The position numbers were made by a program, and so were the translations under genes. A model generated the notes under the pieces. That model saw nothing but the letters and a program-made list of their open reading frames with translations, searched no databases and was not told where the DNA came from. Shown here one piece after another: positions 56,334-64,000 of a stretch of DNA of 64,000 nt (position 1 is its first letter; every line of letters begins with the position of its first letter). Location of the stretch: contig JABLXQ010000041.1 of assembly GCA_013178375.1 (NCBI GenBank), positions 1-64,000 of the forward strand, given 5' to 3'. This DNA is from Gammaproteobacteria bacterium (GTDB lineage Bacteria; Pseudomonadota; Gammaproteobacteria; Pseudomonadales; Ketobacteraceae).

Positions 56334-57818
56334 ATGTTTTTTAGCGACAGCCGCAACCAGTTTTTCCGTCCCCTGGTCAGCAAGTACCGTGAACAGATCG
56401 TCGAGTGTCTGCGCCTGCTCTACGAGCGCCAGTACAGCGAAAGTGCCGACTACGGCGAATCGCTGCAGCGCGACCAAGTGGTGGAGATTTTCGAGGAAGC
56501 CCTGGCCCGCGCGCCCCTGCTGGACAGCGATGACAGCGACGCCGACACCCGCTTCAAATCCGAGCGCGAACAGGCCAACTGGATTCTGAACCAGCTGCTG
56601 GACCACGGCTGGCTGGAAAAGCAGGTGGACCAGGCCACGCTGCACAGCACCTTTCCGTTTTCGCGCATGGGGCGTCTGTTCACGCAATCTTTTTCCGAAC
56701 TGGGTCGCGCGTCCGTGCGCACCCGTCACCGCAATACCCGCAACACGCTGAACGCGCTGGAAGCGTTCGTGAACCGGGGCGAAGTGCACGACCTGCTCGA
56801 CGCCTATGAATATTCCGAACGCATCATCAGCGATTTCACCGACGTGATTGCTGAGCTGGAAGAGCGCAAGCGCGAACTGGTGCGGGAAGTGGAGGCGCGC
56901 ATGCTGGTGCAGCAGGCCACCGATCATTTCTTCGAATTTATGGAAAAGCGGTTCCAGCCGGATCTTTCCGTGCGCCTGTCTGCTGACAGCGTGGAAAAAC
57001 ACCGCGACGCCGTGCAGGATGTGATCGACCGCATCCGCCGCAAGCGCAAGGAATTCAAGCACGACGCCGAGAAAAAACTGCGGCAGCTGGCGCCTGAACT
57101 GGCGCAACCGGGAAGGTCGGTGCTGTATTTCGTGCTCGACACCATTGAAGACCGCATGCGCCGCGCCGCCGATCTGATGCTGCCGGCGTTGCGGCGCGCG
57201 TTGCAAAGTTTCACCAAGCGGGCCGACATCATCATTCGTCAACTGTCGTATCTGAATGCCCAGCGCGACAACGACGTGGTGGAAGTCTGCCGCCAGCTGG
57301 CGCAACTGCCGGAAGCGGACCAGAGCGCACGGCTGGAACAGGCGGGGCTGGAACTGGCGCCGCTGCGGGTGCAGCTGATCGACCCCGAGCAGGTGCGCCT
57401 GACCCAGCGTCGCGAACAGATGCCACTGGATACCCGGGTGGAAGAGGAGCAGGCCGTCAGCGAACAGAACCGGCGCGAAATGCTGGTGCAGAACCTGCTG
57501 GACCAGGCGTTTGTCATGCACAACGAAGGCCTGCGCGATTACGTGGTGCAGGCGATGGCAGGCGGCAGCCGCATCAGCACGGCCGATCTGCCGGTGCACA
57601 ATGCCCGCGAACTGCTGGCCATGGCTCACGCCATTGAAACCGCGTCGCACCAGCATTTCGACAGCGATTACCGCTTCCAGGTGGAATACGCCGGCGGGCA
57701 GGGCAAGAATAATTTCTTCGACACGTTCGACATTTTCCATATCGAACTGGTGCACGGCGCTTTTCATATAGAACCGGTGCACGGCACTGGCGCCGCTCCA
57801 GCTCCCGCAACTGAATGA
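56334..57818 (+). CDS. jetA: Wadjet system protein JetA
   Basis: A 494-residue MukF/kleisin-like subunit. MFFSDSRNQFFRPLVSKYREQIVECLRLLYERQYSESADYG resembles the N-terminal winged-helix/helical part of JetA (PF18982-type). RVEARMLVQQATDHFFEFMEKRF, VQDVIDRIRRKRKEF and RLTQRREQMPLD are helical. With JetB and JetC it forms an SMC-like complex that recognises small circular plasmid DNA. First in the operon; ATG 56334 has no strong Shine-Dalgarno. I could not fix the Wadjet type. Confidence 0.85.
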   Translation: MFFSDSRNQFFRPLVSKYREQIVECLRLLYERQYSESADYGESLQRDQVVEIFEEALARAPLLDSDDSDADTRFKSEREQANWILNQLLDHGWLEKQVDQATLHSTFPFSRMGRLFTQSFSELGRASVRTRHRNTRNTLNALEAFVNRGEVHDLLDAYEYSERIISDFTDVIAELEERKRELVREVEARMLVQQATDHFFEFMEKRFQPDLSVRLSADSVEKHRDAVQDVIDRIRRKRKEFKHDAEKKLRQLAPELAQPGRSVLYFVLDTIEDRMRRAADLMLPALRRALQSFTKRADIIIRQLSYLNAQRDNDVVEVCRQLAQLPEADQSARLEQAGLELAPLRVQLIDPEQVRLTQRREQMPLDTRVEEEQAVSEQNRREMLVQNLLDQAFVMHNEGLRDYVVQAMAGGSRISTADLPVHNARELLAMAHAIETASHQHFDSDYRFQVEYAGGQGKNNFFDTFDIFHIELVHGAFHIEPVHGTGAAPAPATE

Positions 57819-57842
57819 ATCCGACTGAATGAATCAAACTGC

Positions 57843-58574
57843 ATGAACCTATCCGAATTGCTGCAACAGAAACTCAGTGCCAAACAGTTCAGTGCCGATG
57901 AATTCAGCGAGCTGCTGATCCGGCTGCTGGATTACGGCGTGATCTGCCGGGATGAAAGCCAGATCGAGGAACAGCTGTACGACCGTTACCTGCAATTGCA
58001 CGATCTGGTGGAGGACTATCTGTCACCGCTGCGGGTGCGTATCCAGCACGACAAGCGTTTCTGCTTCGTGCGGATTTTTCCGCCCGGTGCACAGGTGCCC
58101 GGATTGCCCGATGACGACGCCCAGCCGTTCAGCGGTGGTCTGCGGGCGCAGCTGAGCCAGCAGGAAGTGGCAACGGTGCTGGTGCTGCGCGCCGAATACG
58201 ACAAGGCGCTGCGGGAAGGACAGATCGACGAGCAGGGTTCGGTGATGCTGTCGCTGGAAGCGCTGGGCATTGCGCTGAAGAATCTGCTCAACCGCACCTT
58301 GCCGGAAAAGAAAACCGAGCGCGCGCAACTGTTCCGGCGTTTGCGCCAGTTGCGGCTGATCCAGTTCAGCCAGGGCAGCGATCTGATGCAGCAGGATGCC
58401 TGGCTGAAAATCCGGCCCTCGATCACCAGCTTCGTCAATGAAACCATCCTGCAGAATCTGGGGGCTGGTCTTGCCGGCACTGCTCCGGCTGAGGATGCTG
58501 ATTCACTCGACGAAGATGCGTCGGAAATGACAAGCAAACCCGCTTCCACCCTGTTTGCCGTGGGCGAGGAATAA
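57843..58574 (+). CDS. jetB: Wadjet system protein JetB
   Basis: A 243-residue MukE/KITE-like subunit (DUF4194-type). It begins [40 protein letters not shown] and is rich in winged-helix pattern ([20 protein letters not shown]). The C-terminal 20 residues are acidic and disordered. It binds JetA. Gaps: 24 bp after JetA and 3 bp before JetC. Confidence 0.85.
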   Translation: MNLSELLQQKLSAKQFSADEFSELLIRLLDYGVICRDESQIEEQLYDRYLQLHDLVEDYLSPLRVRIQHDKRFCFVRIFPPGAQVPGLPDDDAQPFSGGLRAQLSQQEVATVLVLRAEYDKALREGQIDEQGSVMLSLEALGIALKNLLNRTLPEKKTERAQLFRRLRQLRLIQFSQGSDLMQQDAWLKIRPSITSFVNETILQNLGAGLAGTAPAEDADSLDEDASEMTSKPASTLFAVGEE

Positions 58575-58577
58575 CGC

Positions 58578-61500
58578 ATGTTTCTGAAAAAGATGCTCTA
58601 CGTGAACTGGGGCAACATTCCGCAACTGGAACTGGACTTCGGTCCGGTGAACCTGTTTTCCGGCGGCAACGGTTCCGGCAAGACTACGGCGGCGGACGGT
58701 ATTCAAACCCTGATGACCGCCGCCTATGAAAATCTGTTCAACTTCAACCCGGGCCAGGATGAAACCACTCAGCGCGGCCGTGGCGGCAAGCAGGTGCGCA
58801 CGCTGGCGTCCTATGTGCTGGGTTGCGATGACGGCAGTTATGCGCGGCTGTCCACCACCGACGGTTATCTGGGCGCGGTGTTCGCGCCGGGGCGTGGGGA
58901 AAAGGCTGAACCCTTCACCATCCTGATGGGCATGCGCGCGCACCTGGACAGCGCCGGCAACCAGCGGCAGGCGCGGCTGGACGACGTGCAATTTTTCATC
59001 CTGCCCGCAATCGAGTTGAGCCTCGATAAGCTGGTACGCAGTTATAGCGACGGTAAACATGTGGTGCCGATTCACGAACTGACGGACCTGCTGCAGCGCG
59101 AATTCGGCAAGAAAGCGCTGGAGGTCTACGACAAAAAAGGCGCTTATTTACGCCGGCTTTATGGCCTGCTGCGGGGCAAGCGCGACGCCGTGTCGGATCG
59201 TGAAGCGAAGCATGCGGCGCGCACGTTCGCCAATTTCATGGCCTACAAGCCAGTGAAAAGCATCAACGATTTTGTCGCCGAGGAAATCCTGGAGAAAAAG
59301 GATCTGGGCGAAGCGATCCGCACTGTGTCCGACCTGATGAAAACCATTCACGGAATGGAAGAGGACGCACGTCATATCCGTGAATCGCTGGGCATCCTGC
59401 AGCAGGCGTCTGCCACCAGCAGCCATTATGTCGAACACTGGATTCTGCGCGCCGTGCTGCGCTACCAGGAAGCCAGCCGCCAGTTCCAGCTGAAACAGAA
59501 AGCCTATATCGATACCAAACAACTGCAGAAGAAACTGCAGGACGATATCCAGGAACGTGAAACCCGGCTGGCGGTGAACCGCGAGCGCCGGGCAGAAACC
59601 CACCAGCAGATCGTGGAGCTGGAAGCGCAGCGGCGCGGCATTTCGGTGCTGAATGAAAAGGACCAGCTGCAGGCCACCATTACCAAATTACAGCATGCGT
59701 TGACCGGCAAGGCTGCACCCTTGCTGCAGCAGGACCAGCAGTTGCGCCGCAATCTGGACAGCACCAAACAGATCGCCGCCAGCCTGCAGCAGCAGTCCTG
59801 GGGCACCGACATCGCCGCGCTGGACCAGAAGCCATTGCGGGAATCCCTGCGCGCGGTGCTGAAACTGGAGCAGACCCACGGCATTGACCTGCAGCGCCTG
59901 TTCAATCGCGACTGGGTGGATATAGCACCGCTGGAAGAATATCTCGACCGCGCCATTGAACTGGATACGTTGCACAACCAGTGGAGCGACCGGCTGCATC
60001 TGTCAGCGTCGGAACAGGTCGCCAGCGTGCGCGATCAGCTGGCAGCATTGAAGAACGAATGGGAGCGCGAACTGCAGTCCCAGCAGCGTCAGCTGCAGCA
60101 GAAGGAAAAGGAAATTGCGCAGCTGGAAGCGCGCAAGGTGTCTTATCCGCCCGGTGTGGAAGTGGCACTGAAAGCCATCCGCGCCCAGTGCCCCGATGCC
60201 GATCCGCGTGTGCTGTGCGATTACATCGACGTGCTCGATCCGCAATGGCAGATGGCTATCGAAGGCTATCTGGGTGGCGCGCGGTTTTCCATTATTGTGC
60301 AGCCGGAATACGAGGCCGAAGCCATCCGCATCGTGCGCAACCTGCCGGGCCAGCGTAACAGCGCGCGGGTGATCCAGGGCAGCAAGGCGCAACGTGATGC
60401 CGAACGTTTCCAGCCGGCGGCGGATTCCATCATTCACATTCTGAAATTCCAGCATAAAACTGCCGAATATTACCTGCGTGCCAGTTACGGCAGCGTAGTG
60501 CGGGTGCCGGATGCAGAAACCCTGCGCTCCACCGCGCGCGGGATTACCAGTAATGGTCTGGCGTCCGGCAATTACAGCATGTGGCGCTGCGATATTCCGG
60601 ATGCGGAACTGGTGTTCGGCCAGAGTGCGCGCGAACGTGCTTTGGTGGCCAAGCAGAAAGAACTGGAGACGCTGCTGGCCGGTATGACCCAGCGCCAGCA
60701 GCAGGTGGAAGCCGCGCTGCAACTGTTCAAGGCAGTGACCAGCGTGCAGGGCATCAGCTTTGGCCGTACCCTGCAGGAAATGCTGGATATTCATCGTCAG
60801 CTCAAGCGCTCGGAACAGGCGCTGGCCCAGCTGGACACCGGTGATTTCGAACGCCTCGACGCGGAACTGGTGCAAACCCGTCAGCGTTTCGCCGAACTGG
60901 AAGCCGATCTGAAACAGCTGGAAAACGACAAGGGCCGCACCCAGGAGCAGCTGAACGCCGCCACCCGCGCCGCCGAGGCGCTGGACAAGGACAAGGAAAA
61001 ACTGCAGAGCGAAGCCGAACGTAACGAAGCAGCAGTGCGCCACATCCAGCACTGGCAACCCCAGTGCGATGTCGATCAGCTGTTGCTGGATGCCGATGCG
61101 CAGCTCACCGTGGACGATCACAGCTTCTACCGCGACGAGCTGAACAACATCGACAAAATTCTGCAGCAGGACGCCAACAACCTGTTCAACACTATCATGC
61201 AGCACAACCAGCGCTGCAATCCGTTCGACGCCATTGTCTATGATCCGGATTTTTCCCAGCTGCACGAACCGGCGTTCTTCAAGCGCATCAGCGATCTGGT
61301 GGTGGAGGTGGACAACATCCGCAACCGTCTGCAGAACAACGTACTGGTGGAAAAACACGAACACCTGACGCAGCTGCGTGACCGTTTCAATGAAACGTTT
61401 GTCAGCCACCTGTGCCACAGCATCTACCAGGCCATCAATGATGGCGAGCGGGCGCTGAAGGATCTCAACCGTGAGCTGGAACATCACCGCTTCGGCACCG

Positions 61501-62213
61501 ACCAGGAACGTTTCTATTTCGCCTGGGACTGGGTGCCGGAATTCAGGGAATACTGGCGTTTCTTCAAGGAAGTGTCGCAGCTGCCGAATCAGGGCGATGG
61601 CGTCAGCCTGTTCGACATGGAATTGCCGAAAGCGGTGCAATCCGTGCGGGAAAAACTGGTGGCCATGCTGCTGGATGATGATGAACAGAAAGCCTTCCGT
61701 GAACTGCAACGCATTGCCGATTACCGTCACTACCGCAACTATGAAATCTACAAGGAACCGCTGGGCAAGGCGCCGATTCCGCTCAGCCAGTATGGCACCG
61801 GCTCTGGCGGCCAGCTGGAAACGCCGGCGTACATTATCCGCTCAGCCGCGATCACGTCCGCCTTCCGTTTCAACGAAGGCAACACCCATCTGCGCATGGT
61901 GCTGGTGGACGAAGCCTTTTCCAAAATGGACGAGACCCGTTCCCGTGAAGTCATCAGTTATCTGACCGACACGCTGGGCCTGCAACTGGTGTTCATCATG
62001 CCCACCAGCAAATCTGGCCCGTTCATGGACATCATTTCCAACCAGACCGTGTTTTCCAAATGCCAGAGCACGCGCAAGATCGGCGAACTCAATACGCGCG
62101 TGCTGGTGGACCGCAAGGAATGCAATCAGGAGCGTATCAAAGCGTTGTGGCAGCAGCAGCGTACCTCGATTCGCGAACAGGCGACGCTGGATTTCATGGA
62201 AGGAATTGAATGA
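58578..62213 (+). CDS. jetC: Wadjet system SMC-like ATPase JetC
   Basis: A 1211-residue SMC-like ATPase of the MukB/SbcC kind. Walker A GGNGSGKT is at 29-36. The arms (about 280-480 and 680-960) are long coiled coils, and the hinge-like part lies at about 530-690 (LDPQWQMAIEGYLGGARFSI). The signature is TGSGGQLETPAYIIRSAAI near 1073, and Walker B MVLVDEAFSKMDETRSREV near 1107. It loads on DNA, extrudes it and hands it to JetD. ATGA overlap with jetD. Confidence 0.9.
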   Translation: MFLKKMLYVNWGNIPQLELDFGPVNLFSGGNGSGKTTAADGIQTLMTAAYENLFNFNPGQDETTQRGRGGKQVRTLASYVLGCDDGSYARLSTTDGYLGAVFAPGRGEKAEPFTILMGMRAHLDSAGNQRQARLDDVQFFILPAIELSLDKLVRSYSDGKHVVPIHELTDLLQREFGKKALEVYDKKGAYLRRLYGLLRGKRDAVSDREAKHAARTFANFMAYKPVKSINDFVAEEILEKKDLGEAIRTVSDLMKTIHGMEEDARHIRESLGILQQASATSSHYVEHWILRAVLRYQEASRQFQLKQKAYIDTKQLQKKLQDDIQERETRLAVNRERRAETHQQIVELEAQRRGISVLNEKDQLQATITKLQHALTGKAAPLLQQDQQLRRNLDSTKQIAASLQQQSWGTDIAALDQKPLRESLRAVLKLEQTHGIDLQRLFNRDWVDIAPLEEYLDRAIELDTLHNQWSDRLHLSASEQVASVRDQLAALKNEWERELQSQQRQLQQKEKEIAQLEARKVSYPPGVEVALKAIRAQCPDADPRVLCDYIDVLDPQWQMAIEGYLGGARFSIIVQPEYEAEAIRIVRNLPGQRNSARVIQGSKAQRDAERFQPAADSIIHILKFQHKTAEYYLRASYGSVVRVPDAETLRSTARGITSNGLASGNYSMWRCDIPDAELVFGQSARERALVAKQKELETLLAGMTQRQQQVEAALQLFKAVTSVQGISFGRTLQEMLDIHRQLKRSEQALAQLDTGDFERLDAELVQTRQRFAELEADLKQLENDKGRTQEQLNAATRAAEALDKDKEKLQSEAERNEAAVRHIQHWQPQCDVDQLLLDADAQLTVDDHSFYRDELNNIDKILQQDANNLFNTIMQHNQRCNPFDAIVYDPDFSQLHEPAFFKRISDLVVEVDNIRNRLQNNVLVEKHEHLTQLRDRFNETFVSHLCHSIYQAINDGERALKDLNRELEHHRFGTDQERFYFAWDWVPEFREYWRFFKEVSQLPNQGDGVSLFDMELPKAVQSVREKLVAMLLDDDEQKAFRELQRIADYRHYRNYEIYKEPLGKAPIPLSQYGTGSGGQLETPAYIIRSAAITSAFRFNEGNTHLRMVLVDEAFSKMDETRSREVISYLTDTLGLQLVFIMPTSKSGPFMDIISNQTVFSKCQSTRKIGELNTRVLVDRKECNQERIKALWQQQRTSIREQATLDFMEGIE

Positions 62214-63379
62214 GTGCGCAGGAGTGTCCGGTCTGGGTGCGGGAAGAGCCCTTTATCCAGCACATTCTGAAATTGCTGCTGCGCAAGGCGGAAACAGGCC
62301 ACCAGCCCCGGGTGCGCATCAGCGAAAAGACAGTCTGGTGTGCGCCGCTGTTCGATTACAATCACAACCAGGGGCCGCGTCTGTTCGGGCTGTTGCAATT
62401 GCTGGCGGAGCGCGATTTCGATCTGTTGCTGATCAGCCTGTCATCCAGACGCAAGAAACAGTTCGAAACCGAATATGAAGGCGCGTATGTCGAACTGAAA
62501 CGTCCAGCGATGCCTCTGTTGCGCAAGTGGCTGGAACTGCCCGCCTACGATGAATATCCGCTTACCATGCAGGACGCGGTGTATCGCCAGCGCACGACAT
62601 TTGCCGATCAGGGAGCGTCGCTGCTGGCGGCCATGCGCCATCTGAAAGTCCCCGGCAAATCTGCTGACGAGGTCATTGCCGCGTTCACCCGGATTCCCGT
62701 GCGGGCAGAGCACTGCCTGTCGTTGCGGGAGTTGTCTGCCAGCTGTTTCTGGGGCGATTCAAAGTATCTCGACAGCCGGCAGGAGTTGCTGATAAAGCTG
62801 TTCCCGCAGGTCATGCAATCGCTGGCGCGGCGTGCCCGTTTGCTGCAGGTGAAATTGCCGGAGCAGATCGATGGCGTGCTGGTCATTGAAAACCAGGACA
62901 CGTTTGTGCGCGCCTGCCTGGGCCAGTTGCCAGCTGCTGACAATCTGGCGATTGTCTATGGAGCCGGTTTCCGCGCGACGGCTGACGGCATTCGTCAGCG
63001 TGGCAGTGTGATGTTTGCCGGTGTGGAGAATCCACGCGCAGACGTGGCAGCCACATTCGCCGTGCGCACGCAGTTTGAAAATGACTGGTTCAGTCACGAG
63101 GACCACTGGCCGGTGTATTTTTTTGGTGATCTGGATTATTCCGGCATGGCGATCCTGGCCGGCTTGCGCAGGCAGTTTGGCAGCGCACAGGCGTGGCAAC
63201 CGGGTTACGATATTCTTATACAGCAACTGCGGGCCGGTGGTGGTCACAGCGCTGATCAATCAGGCAAGACCCAGCAGAAAGCCGTTCTGGCCACCGGCTG
63301 CCCCTACGCGGATTCAGTGCTGATACCAGTATTGCAACAGACCAACCGATTCATGGATCAGGAGTTTCAACCAGTGTGA
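62210..63379 (+). CDS. jetD: Wadjet system nuclease JetD (Toprim)
   Basis: A 389-residue topoisomerase VI/Spo11-like nuclease. The Toprim motifs are visible: Glu in VLVIENQDTF (near 225), and YFFGDLDYSGMAIL (near 304) with the DxD metal site. The N-terminal half (DUF3322-like, e.g. ISEKTVWCAPLF) is the DNA-binding part. It cuts plasmid DNA delivered by JetABC. Its TGA shares bases with the GTG of the next gene. Confidence 0.9.
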   Translation: MSAQECPVWVREEPFIQHILKLLLRKAETGHQPRVRISEKTVWCAPLFDYNHNQGPRLFGLLQLLAERDFDLLLISLSSRRKKQFETEYEGAYVELKRPAMPLLRKWLELPAYDEYPLTMQDAVYRQRTTFADQGASLLAAMRHLKVPGKSADEVIAAFTRIPVRAEHCLSLRELSASCFWGDSKYLDSRQELLIKLFPQVMQSLARRARLLQVKLPEQIDGVLVIENQDTFVRACLGQLPAADNLAIVYGAGFRATADGIRQRGSVMFAGVENPRADVAATFAVRTQFENDWFSHEDHWPVYFFGDLDYSGMAILAGLRRQFGSAQAWQPGYDILIQQLRAGGGHSADQSGKTQQKAVLATGCPYADSVLIPVLQQTNRFMDQEFQPV

Positions 63380-64000
63380 ATACACCGCATTCCACCCGCA
63401 TTACGCTGGAAGAAACCATTACCGCATCCTTGCCCAATGTCACCGACTACCTGGCGGAAAAAACCGGCCTGTCCAAAGGACGCATCAAGCACGCGTTGAA
63501 CTGCGGCGCGCTGCGGATCAAAAAATCCCGCGGCGGATTCCAGCGGGTGCGACGCGCAACGGCCTCGGTGCCGGCCGGCAGCATGCTTTCATTTCATTTC
63601 GATGAAAATCTGCTGGCAATCAAACCGCCGCAGCCGGAGCTGTTGCTGGATCTGCAGCAATACAGCGTCTGGTTCAAGCCACCCATGGTACTGGCGCAGG
63701 GCAGCGAGTGGGGTGATCACTGCAGTTTGTTGCGGTTGGCGGAGCTGCATTTTCAGCAGAAACGCCAGTGTTTTCTGGTGCACCGGCTGGACCGCGAAGC
63801 CTGCGGCCTCATGCTGGTGGCGCATAGCGGGCAGATGGCAGACAAACTCAGCCACCTGTTTGCATCGCGGGAGATGGAGAAGCATTACCGTGTCCGTGTA
63901 GCCGGTAACATGGGTGTTACCGAAGGCAGCATCACCACTCCGCTGGACGGCAAAAACGCCACGACGCATTTCGCCATGTTAGAAGAAAATGACACAAGCA
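63376..64000 (+). CDS. RluA-family pseudouridine synthase, partial
   Basis: The first 208 codons of an RNA pseudouridine synthase, running off the window. An S4-like N-terminal domain (YLAEKTGLSKGRIKHALNCGALRIKK) precedes the catalytic HRLDREACGLML, in which Asp139 is the nucleophile. GTG 63376 overlaps the jetD stop (GTGA), and AGGAG precedes it by 11 nt. It has no known role in Wadjet. The substrate (rRNA or tRNA) cannot be told. Confidence 0.8.
   Translation, partial: MNTPHSTRITLEETITASLPNVTDYLAEKTGLSKGRIKHALNCGALRIKKSRGGFQRVRRATASVPAGSMLSFHFDENLLAIKPPQPELLLDLQQYSVWFKPPMVLAQGSEWGDHCSLLRLAELHFQQKRQCFLVHRLDREACGLMLVAHSGQMADKLSHLFASREMEKHYRVRVAGNMGVTEGSITTPLDGKNATTHFAMLEENDTS

Noticed and set aside
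56334-63379. Housekeeping MukBEF condensin
   Set aside because: The order A-B-C-D, the DUF4194-like B and above all a Toprim nuclease JetD fit Wadjet; MukBEF has no such nuclease.

Overview
The window is GC-rich, tightly packed bacterial chromosome. QueF of the long two-module type, RimO, EutBC, an N-type ATP synthase operon, RND and MMPL exporters, Sec lipoproteins and AbgT together point to a Gammaproteobacterium. The many esterases, an aromatic-ring hydroxylase and acetoacetyl-CoA synthetase suggest an Alcanivorax/Ketobacter/Marinobacter-like oligotroph; that placement is inference. No prophage, transposase or CRISPR array was seen.

Layout. 1-1.1 kb: a hairpin array fused to a 5'-truncated type-B carboxylesterase. 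1.3-3.2 kb: an alpha/beta hydrolase, then an SRPBCC (AHSA1)-ArsR pair behind a perfect operator-like palindrome. 3.3-9.1 kb: an aromatic ring-cleavage cluster (two FAH-family hydrolases, an extradiol dioxygenase, a divergent MhpA-like flavin hydroxylase and a TetR regulator) with the same TCAATATTGA palindrome at both control regions. 9.2-14.7 kb: an RCC1-repeat lipoprotein, rimO, an HSL-type hydrolase and an NAD-dependent epimerase. 14.76-15 kb: tRNA-Gly(GCC) followed by a broken copy of its 3' half. 15-19 kb: btuF, an MMPL exporter and TetR. 19.1-22.4 kb: a histidine phosphatase, a YadG/YadH-like ABC exporter and queF.

22.7-28.4 kb: a 1728-residue RHS polymorphic toxin with an M91-like zinc-protease tip and a candidate immunity gene. 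It carries an in-frame insert (repeat-like beta domain, CFI-box, membrane segments, internal signal peptide) inside the RHS core. 28.4-32.8 kb: two tandem paralogous esterases, each preceded by the same upstream element, and an AraC regulator. 32.9-37.5 kb: an AbgT transporter, a membrane class III cyclase, an endonuclease V homologue lacking catalytic residues and a nitroreductase. 37.6-37.9 kb: tRNA-Ser(GGA) followed by five consecutive perfect hairpins lying between split pieces of a tRNA T-arm.

37.9-43.9 kb: N-ATPase operon atpDCQBEFAG without a visible atpR. 44.2-49.1 kb: aacS, a conserved-looking unknown and eutBC. 49.3-55.2 kb: a tripartite RND efflux operon ending in a 34-bp perfect inverted repeat. 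55.3-56.1 kb: a double GST-N-domain protein. 56.3-64 kb: a complete JetABCD (Wadjet) SMC-like plasmid-defence operon whose last gene overlaps a fifth, RluA-type pseudouridine synthase gene running off the window.

The best candidates for something undescribed are the tRNA-tail hairpin arrays, the split RHS protein with an internal secretion signal, and the pseudouridine synthase coupled to Wadjet.
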